Notes under the pieces: model-generated | Told to the model about the DNA's origin: nothing | Databases searched by the model: none | Seen by the model: only the letters and a program-made list of their open reading frames with translations | Shown here: one piece after another, positions 27,241-35,779 of the stretch | Layout of the letters: each line of letters starts with the position of its first letter | How positions within the stretch are numbered: position 1 is the stretch's first letter | Assembly (NCBI GenBank): GCA_018400535.1 | Contig: JAGYMQ010000137.1 | Coordinates: 1 to 35,779 of the forward strand | Source: Candidatus Cloacimonadota bacterium | GTDB lineage: Bacteria > Cloacimonadota > Cloacimonadia > Cloacimonadales > TCS61 | DNA length: 35,779 nt | Direction of reading: 5' to 3' | Made by a program: the position numbers and the translations under genes

Positions 27241-27761
27241 GATCTTTACTCCTTTAAACTAAGAATTTTTGAACAAAAGGGAAAGATGAGGAAGTGTGGT
27301 CAAGTTTTTTTGAAATTCAGAAATTAACTGAAGAAATATATATTCAGTTGGAAATTCCAGATATTCATTTTATTATCTTCGATATTTTAATTAGATTGAT
27401 CAAGAACCATAGAACCAACAAAGGTGATAAAAATTAATTTTGCTAACTATTTGATGATGGCAACTGCATACTTTCTCTGATTTGAATTGTTTAGTATCAT
27501 CCAGGTTTTATTCGTTATGGATCAGAAGAAAGTCAACCAGCAAACTGAAACAAAAAGGTAGATATTGAGTGCAATCACTTTTTGATCCTGATAAGAGATC
27601 ACTTGGATCTAATATTTGAATAGCACTAAAATCTTGAATCTCTAAAATTTTTTTTTGAAAGTGATGATAACTTTAGTTGGATTCTTTTTTTCATCTCAAA
27701 GATTATTTTCAAATACAATATACAAAGATTGTATCAATATCAATGAATTTAGTGATAGCAC

Positions 27762-28850
27762 TTAATACAGCGGCATAAACTTATTTCCAGCAATTTTCTT
27801 CACCACACTTTTTAATTCTAAAGAAAGCAGGATATTAGAAATTTTTCCCATCGTCAATCCAGATTTGATAAGTATCGCATCGAAATGCATATTCGGCTTG
27901 TTTTGCAAAAGTAATTGATAAACTATATCTTCTTCGGGAGTCAGATTAGGAAAAATTTGCAGTTGGTCATCCATCTTAATATTATAGTAATCCAGAATAT
28001 CTTGAGCTGAAGTGATCAAATTTGCACCTAATTGAATCAGATAGTTTGGACCTGCAGCTTGCGAACGATTGATATCACCGGGAAGAGCAAAAATATCACG
28101 ATTTTGATCCATTGCAAATTTTGAGGTGAGTAGCGCTCCGCTTGTTTTTTTGCCTTCGATGATTATGCTGCCCAAACTCAAACCGCTGATAATACGATTT
28201 CTTGTGGGAAAATTCCATTTCTCAGATTTTGAGCCGGGAACATATTCGGACAAAATTGCACCATTTTCCAAAATTTTTTCAGCCAATTTGCGATTTTCTG
28301 GAGGATAGATCTGGTTAACGCTTGTGCCAAAGACGGAGATGGTCTTTCCCCCGTTTTCGACGGCTGTTCTATGTGCCAGCGTATCAATTCCGTAGGCAAG
28401 CCCGCTGATGATCGTGAATCCCGCTTTGATCAAAGGTTTTGCGATCTTTCTGGTCATCATTTTTCCGTAATCGCTGGCGCGTCTGGTTCCCACAATAGCA
28501 ATAGTCCGCCGAAAAATTTCTTTATCGAGATTACCACGGTAAAAGAAAAAAGGTGGTGGATCATAAATATTTTTCAGCAATTTAGGATAAATATCATCCA
28601 AAATGGACACGAACTTGATCTCGTATCTATCGATCAATTCGGTTATGAGTTGCCAATCACCAGGTGCTTTGCTTTGTAAAATCTCTATCTTTAATTTTTC
28701 GCTGATGATCTCACTTTGCCAGAATTTTTCATTTCCATCATCGATGAAATTTTCTGGTTCACCGCATTCTTTTGCCAGTTGAATTGCTTTTGTATTTCCT
28801 ATATTTTGGACAGATAGAAGCTTGACCCAGGCTTTGATCTTATTTTTCAT
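27762..28850 (-). CDS. dprA: DNA-processing protein DprA
   Basis: IAIVGTRRASDYG, ISGLAYGIDTLAHRTAVENGGKTISVFGTS, FPTRNRIISGLS. Confidence 0.96.
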   Translation of the reverse strand: MKNKIKAWVKLLSVQNIGNTKAIQLAKECGEPENFIDDGNEKFWQSEIISEKLKIEILQSKAPGDWQLITELIDRYEIKFVSILDDIYPKLLKNIYDPPPFFFYRGNLDKEIFRRTIAIVGTRRASDYGKMMTRKIAKPLIKAGFTIISGLAYGIDTLAHRTAVENGGKTISVFGTSVNQIYPPENRKLAEKILENGAILSEYVPGSKSEKWNFPTRNRIISGLSLGSIIIEGKKTSGALLTSKFAMDQNRDIFALPGDINRSQAAGPNYLIQLGANLITSAQDILDYYNIKMDDQLQIFPNLTPEEDIVYQLLLQNKPNMHFDAILIKSGLTMGKISNILLSLELKSVVKKIAGNKFMPLY

Positions 28851-29801
28851 AGATTTCTGAATTCACAATATTGGTTGGAATTTCTTGTCTTGAAATTTGT
28901 AGAGCATTCTCAACAGCTATCAAGCCCATTTTCGTTCGTGTTTCTTCGGAAGCGCTGGCAATATGCGGAGCAAGAACGACGTTTTCCATTTTTATCAATT
29001 CTTCTGTGATCTGCGGTTCATTTTCAAAAACGTCCAGACCAGCTGCGGCGATTTCTTTTTTCTTCAAAGCTTGCACCAGTGCTTCTTCGTCGATCACAGC
29101 TCCTCGACTTGTGTTGATCAAGACTGCTGATCTTTTCATCAATTTCAATCTTTCAGAATTGATGAGATGAGTTGTTTCAGGAAAAAGTGGAACGTGAAGC
29201 GAAATAAAATCAGCTTCTCGCAATAACTCATCGAGTTCGACCTTTCGCGCAGCTGTCTCTTTTTCAATATTAGAATTTTTGTCGTAATAAAGTACTTCCA
29301 TCTTAAAGCCTTGAGATCGTTTGGCAACTGCTGTTCCGATCCTACCTGCTCCGATGATACCCAGCTTTTTTCCAAAGATATCATTTCCCAGGAAAAGCTG
29401 TGGCGCCCAACCGGCAAATTTTCCTGCCCGGATAAATCTATCTGCTTCCACGATGCGACGAGCAGCAGCAAAAAGTAAAGTCCAGGCAAAATCGGCTGTC
29501 GTTTCTGTGAGCACGCCCGGAGTATTTGTTACAGGGATTTTTCTTTTCGTGGCATTTTGGATATCGATGTTATTGAAACCGACAGCGTAATTAACAATTC
29601 CATTCAATTCTGGATTTGCGTCGATGATCTCCTGGTCTATCTTATCGGTCAATAAGCAGAGTAGAATGTCACACCAGCGCACGCCTTCAATGATTTCCGA
29701 CTTAGAAAGCAGACGATCCTTCGGATTTACCTGAAGCTCAAAATTTTCTGCTAATTTTTCCATTACTTTTTCTGGAAGTTCACGCGTCAAAAATAATTTT
29801 T

Positions 29802-29805
<4 letters not shown>
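28840..29805 (-). CDS. D-2-hydroxyacid dehydrogenase (glyoxylate/hydroxypyruvate reductase-like)
   Basis: LGIIGAGRIGTAVAKR (GxGxxG), LMKRSAVLINTSRGAVIDEEALVQAL, APHIASAS. Confidence 0.93.
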
Positions 29806-31933
<2,128 letters not shown>

Positions 31934-32229
31934 CTAATTTTTTTATCTCCTAATATTATTATGTTATTTTCTCAGGGTTCTACTATTAAGTCATTTTTTA
32001 CAAATTCAATATTTATGATGGAAAATATATTTTTGGCAAAATTTGTCTATTATTTTCTGTTTCTCTGGCCTAATTTTCAACTTTTTGTCAGAATCAGAAT
32101 GAAATGGATTTCTGCAACTGTCCTGAAAATGTAATTCGTTTTCGATCCTGCGAAAGATTATAAATAAGTCTTTATCGTTACCAAACTAAAACAAGTACTT
32201 TTCAGTTTTTCGTTCTATATTTCCAATCC

Positions 32230-34569
32230 TTAATCCCTAACTCCTATTTCATGTCCAATATTCAGATTTTTTAAGCGGCGACATAAAGCAGAAGGTGAGA
32301 TCCCGAGTAATTTTGCAGCTTCGTTCTGAACATAATTTGTTTTTAACAGTGCCTGTTTTACGATCTCTCGTTCATTTGCCTTCAGATTCAGAGTAGTGAA
32401 TTTTTTCCCTTTCATTTCTTCGACGTTGGGAGAATCTATAAAATATAGGTCTGTCTGATCGATAGAGTTCTTTTCACAAAAAAGGATCAGTTTTTCTAAA
32501 ATATTGATCAATTCACGCACATTTCCCGGATATTCATATTCGCAAAGTGTATTTATTGCTTTTGTAGAAATGCGAGGACGAACTCTTTTCAAACGCTGAG
32601 ATATTGTATCTGTAAAATAATCTATCAACAGCGGTATATCTTCTTTGCGTTCTCGTAATGGTGGTATCTTAATTTTGAGTGTATCGATCCTGTTCATAAG
32701 ATCAAAACGGAATTGATTGTTTTTTGCCATCTTATAAATGTTGCGATTTGTTGCGGAGATAAGACGAAAATCCACTCTTTTCTTCTTCTGATTTCCCAGG
32801 GGTTTGATCATTTTTTCTTCTAAAACGCGGAGTAGTTGTGCCTGTATATCCAAGGGCATTTCCGATATTTCATCCAAAAATATCGTGCCGTGATTAGCTG
32901 CTTCAAAATATCCGATATGATTAGAAGTAGCACCGGTGAAAGCTCCTTTTTTATGTCCGAATAGAGAACTTTGTACTAAACCCGAAGTTATGGCAGCACT
33001 GTTCACAGAGATGAATGGTTTTTTATATCTATCGCTGGCGTAATGGATCAAACGGGCGATAAATTCTTTTCCCGTGCCAGATTCTCCCTGGATCAAAACG
33101 CTGGAAACCGAATTGCTGGAAGCCAGGAAAGCCTGTTGAACTACCTTTCGCATAACATCACTTTTTCCGATCAATTGCGAGTCGATCCTTTTACTCATCT
33201 CTCTGGATATCAAGGAATTACTATCCTTAAAAATGTATTGTTTGCTGCGGCCAGCAGATATGACCTTAGTGTTTTCCAATTCATCTGTCTCATTTTTTTG
33301 ATGCTCATATTTGTCTCTCGCTTTCTCAAAAGATTTTAATGTTTCATAAGCTTGCTTAAACTTTCCTGTTTTTTCATAACATTCTGCTAGTAAATTCAAA
33401 AGACAGCTCAGTTTTTCCCAATCTTTTGATTGACGATAGAGTTTGATAGCTTTTCTAAAATATGATATTGCCTTTTGAGGAAGATCATTTTCTTTATACA
33501 AATTTGCTAAATGTTGATAGGCAATTCCCATCTGTTTGTGATGACCTGTATCTTCTGCCAGTTTTATCGATCTCATAAGACATTTTGTCGCTGCTGAAAT
33601 ATCCTTTTTCGTTTGATAGATAATGGATAAATTCAAATAACAGGCAAATTGCATTTCCACTGCTTGGTTTTTTTCAGCAAATTTTTGCGCTGCTTGCAAA
33701 TGACTTTTTGCCTTATCGTATTTTTGCAAGTTGATCAACGGCAGTGCCATATTAACTAAATTTGAATAATAGAGCTCAGGATTTTCTTTTTGCAGCCAAT
33801 TTGTTTCCAATTTTTCAAAATGGACCAAGGCAGTTCTATAATTCTTGATCTTCTGATAACTATTTGCCAGATTGGTGATTGTTACTAAACGATTGGTATT
33901 CCTTTCATCATCATCTGATAAAGAAAGATTCGCTTTGAAAAATTTGATCGCTTTCGGGTAGTTACCTCTATTATAATACAATCTTCCCAGGGCAGCAAAA
34001 GCAAGTAACAAAGCAGTGTTATAATTATATCTTTCTGCATATTCCAATCCTTGATGATAATATTTCTCGGCTGTTTCATATTCACCGGAAAATTCATAAA
34101 TATAGCCTATGTTAGTATAGCGGTTTGGAATAGAAAAATTATCATCTGTTTCATTTATCAGATCAAGAGATTCCTGCAGATATTTTTTACTATTGGGAAT
34201 ATCCTGTATAAACCAAAAAATATAACCAAATGATTGATATAACTTTGCTTGTTCAACCGGGTCTCTAATATATTCACGAAATTCTTCATAGACCGAAAAA
34301 TATTTTTGAAAAGCTTCTGTATCGTTGCTCTTTTTGATATATGTAAATAATATTTGTAACGATAGGACAAAATTTTTATCGATCTCCGGTTTCGAGACCT
34401 TGTCAAATTGCAAATACTCTCTCCAGATTATCAAAAATTGATCAAAATAACGATAAACATCCTTGCTTTTTCCCTCTAAACAGATATTCAATATATCGAC
34501 GTAAATCTCCAATTTTTGGATCTTACCAGCATTTTTCAATGCTTCTAACTTTCGTGTTAAAAGTTCCAT
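32230..34569 (-). CDS. Sigma-54-dependent transcriptional activator with N-terminal TPR repeats
   Basis: TPR array in the first ~420 aa; AAA+ with GESGTGKEF, GAFTGA, GTIFLDEISEMPLDIQAQLLRVLEE; Fis-type HTH NEAAKLLGISPSALCRRLK. Confidence 0.95.
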   Translation of the reverse strand: MELLTRKLEALKNAGKIQKLEIYVDILNICLEGKSKDVYRYFDQFLIIWREYLQFDKVSKPEIDKNFVLSLQILFTYIKKSNDTEAFQKYFSVYEEFREYIRDPVEQAKLYQSFGYIFWFIQDIPNSKKYLQESLDLINETDDNFSIPNRYTNIGYIYEFSGEYETAEKYYHQGLEYAERYNYNTALLLAFAALGRLYYNRGNYPKAIKFFKANLSLSDDDERNTNRLVTITNLANSYQKIKNYRTALVHFEKLETNWLQKENPELYYSNLVNMALPLINLQKYDKAKSHLQAAQKFAEKNQAVEMQFACYLNLSIIYQTKKDISAATKCLMRSIKLAEDTGHHKQMGIAYQHLANLYKENDLPQKAISYFRKAIKLYRQSKDWEKLSCLLNLLAECYEKTGKFKQAYETLKSFEKARDKYEHQKNETDELENTKVISAGRSKQYIFKDSNSLISREMSKRIDSQLIGKSDVMRKVVQQAFLASSNSVSSVLIQGESGTGKEFIARLIHYASDRYKKPFISVNSAAITSGLVQSSLFGHKKGAFTGATSNHIGYFEAANHGTIFLDEISEMPLDIQAQLLRVLEEKMIKPLGNQKKKRVDFRLISATNRNIYKMAKNNQFRFDLMNRIDTLKIKIPPLRERKEDIPLLIDYFTDTISQRLKRVRPRISTKAINTLCEYEYPGNVRELINILEKLILFCEKNSIDQTDLYFIDSPNVEEMKGKKFTTLNLKANEREIVKQALLKTNYVQNEAAKLLGISPSALCRRLKNLNIGHEIGVRD

Positions 34570-34730
34570 GCTAAACTCCTTGCAATTTCACAATCGATTG
34601 CATTTATGCATTTACAATTTGCAATTACTGTCAAGCTCTCCTTTCATTTTGTCAAATAAAATAAAATGCCGAAATTTGTAAATAACTACAAAATATAGCT
34701 TTAGGATTTTATTGGCGAAAAACAAAACTC

Positions 34731-34747
34731 TGGCATAATTGTTGTTA
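34731..34747 (+). promoter_or_regulatory. Candidate sigma-54 -24/-12 promoter
   Basis: cTGGCATAATTGTTGTTA versus consensus TGGCACG-N4-TTGCW; GG...GT spacing of 10 nt; adjacent to the sigma-54 activator gene. Confidence 0.4.
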
Positions 34748-34782
34748 TATAATAACTAAAAAAAATCAAAGAGAATTTGAAA

Positions 34783-34998
34783 ATGAAAAAACTGAAAAAC
34801 CAAAAACATTTCGATATCTCACCCGAAGATGTCAAATATCTGAGTAAATTCGTTGAGAATGGTGATAATGATGTCAATGGATTTACCGTTACCTTAAAAG
34901 GAGGCGCAATTAGAAATTTTTTTATACACTGTCGATTACCAGCCGATTATGAAGAACTAAAGAAATTAAAAACCTACTATCGAAAATTAAAAAAATGA
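34783..34998 (+). CDS. Hypothetical protein (71 aa)
   Basis: MKKLKNQKHFDISPEDVKYLSKFVENGDNDVNGFTVTLKGG...; short but protein-like. Confidence 0.5.
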   Translation: MKKLKNQKHFDISPEDVKYLSKFVENGDNDVNGFTVTLKGGAIRNFFIHCRLPADYEELKKLKTYYRKLKK

Positions 34999-35079
34999 AT
35001 TAGGAAAATTATGATAAAAAAAATTATAGTCCGGCTTCATTCTGTTAATTGGAATTATGCTGTGACAATGGAGGAAAAG

Positions 35080-35779
35080 ATGAAGAATGTAAAAACAAAT
35101 TTAGTTTTAGGATTCATGCTGCTAATGATTTTGAGTGTAAATCTGCTTATTGCTCAAACACCCGCCCTTAGTTTTAACGGAGTAGATGAGTATGCAAAAG
35201 TAAATGCCGATGTTTCCTTAAATATGGGTTATTCAAGTTTTACTATTGAAGCCTGGGTCAAATCTTCCCAATCACATACCAGTGAAATCGTTATTGTTGA
35301 ATATGGAACCTGGGAGGCAGGCAATTATCAGTTAACCTCGAGTTACCATAATAAATTAAAAGTGAATTTTTATGGAAGTTCTAGTGGTGATGTGGAAGCA
35401 ACTTTTGATTGGACCGATGGTGAATGGCATCATATTGCAGGTGTTCTCGACAATGCTTCGGCTAAGATGAGATTGTATATTGATGGCTATTTAATGGCAG
35501 AAGAAACTGAATGGAGTACACCTGATGATGTAACTTTGCCTTTGTATATCGCATCCCGGGGTGGAACAGAGAAATTTTCGGATATGCAAATCGATGAGGT
35601 TCGTATCTGGAATGATGCTCGCACCCAAAGCGAACTTCGGGATAATATAGAATCCGAATTAACCGGCTCGGAAAGTAATCTGGTAGCCTATTACAACATG
35701 AATGAAGGTAGTGGTACTTCTATTTCGGATAACAAAATAAGAGTTTCCAGGCATCTTTGCATGCCAGGAAACTCTGTTG
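35080..35779 (+). CDS. Secreted LamG/concanavalin-like domain protein (truncated by window edge; absent from ORF track)
   Basis: GGAGGAAAAGATG start; MKNVKTNLVLGFMLLMILSVNLLIAQTPALSFNGVDEYAKVNADVSLNMGYSSFTIEAWVKSS...WHHIAGVLDNASAKMRLYIDG...QIDEVRIWNDARTQSEL. Confidence 0.88.
   Translation, partial: MKNVKTNLVLGFMLLMILSVNLLIAQTPALSFNGVDEYAKVNADVSLNMGYSSFTIEAWVKSSQSHTSEIVIVEYGTWEAGNYQLTSSYHNKLKVNFYGSSSGDVEATFDWTDGEWHHIAGVLDNASAKMRLYIDGYLMAEETEWSTPDDVTLPLYIASRGGTEKFSDMQIDEVRIWNDARTQSELRDNIESELTGSESNLVAYYNMNEGSGTSISDNKIRVSRHLCMPGNSV
35740..35775. repeat. Near-perfect palindrome (hairpin)
   Basis: AGAGTTTCCAGGCAT-CTTTGC-ATGCCAGGAAACTCT: 15-nt arms, one mismatch, 6-nt loop. Confidence 0.95.

Noticed and set aside
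27241-27761. Possible ncRNA or riboswitch in the 520-bp rseP-dprA gap
   Set aside because: Only small weak inverted repeats (e.g. AGTGCAATCACT) were seen; nothing matching a known class that I can support.

Overview
The window is an AT-rich, gene-dense bacterial segment. The FlgD-like 'YPNPFNP...' C-terminal sorting domains suggest an FCB-group organism, possibly Cloacimonadota-like; this taxonomy is inference only. Most genes lie on the minus strand. Recognisable genes include ALDH, DMT and CDF transporters, a phosphodiesterase-family protein, an acyl-CoA synthetase, DsbD, TlpA, a TrmB-like regulator, leuS, an ArsR/thioredoxin/ArsC group, KamA-like radical SAM, purD, a purC-purE fusion, rseP, dprA, a 2-hydroxyacid dehydrogenase, glycerate kinase, obg, a TPR-sigma54 activator and a truncated LamG protein. 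The main finding is at about 7.2-16.2 kb. Two adjacent minus-strand genes that the ORF track splits read as single secreted proteins if one in-frame TGA in each is decoded as selenocysteine. Gene 1 reads ...VVFFWGGTG-U-PGC..., a thioredoxin-type UxxC. Gene 2 reads ...FTVDPGC-U-GMDAI..., a CU motif. Each TGA is followed at 17-18 nt by a short hairpin with a G in the first two loop positions, as expected for a bacterial SECIS. Both proteins carry signal peptides and type IX-like C-terminal sorting domains. They sit downstream of DsbD, a PKD/thioredoxin-like lipoprotein, a TlpA thioredoxin and a DUF6029-like outer-membrane protein. This looks like an extracytoplasmic thiol/selenol redox cluster. 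No Sec biosynthesis genes (selA/B/C/D) are visible in the window, so the claim needs whole-genome confirmation. Secondary observations include an apparent AUU/AUC start for rseP, a tandem palindromic repeat array that supplies the stop codon of purC-purE, a heptanucleotide tandem repeat, a possible permease remnant in the ars cluster, strong GATC enrichment, and a palindrome inside the LamG gene at the window edge.
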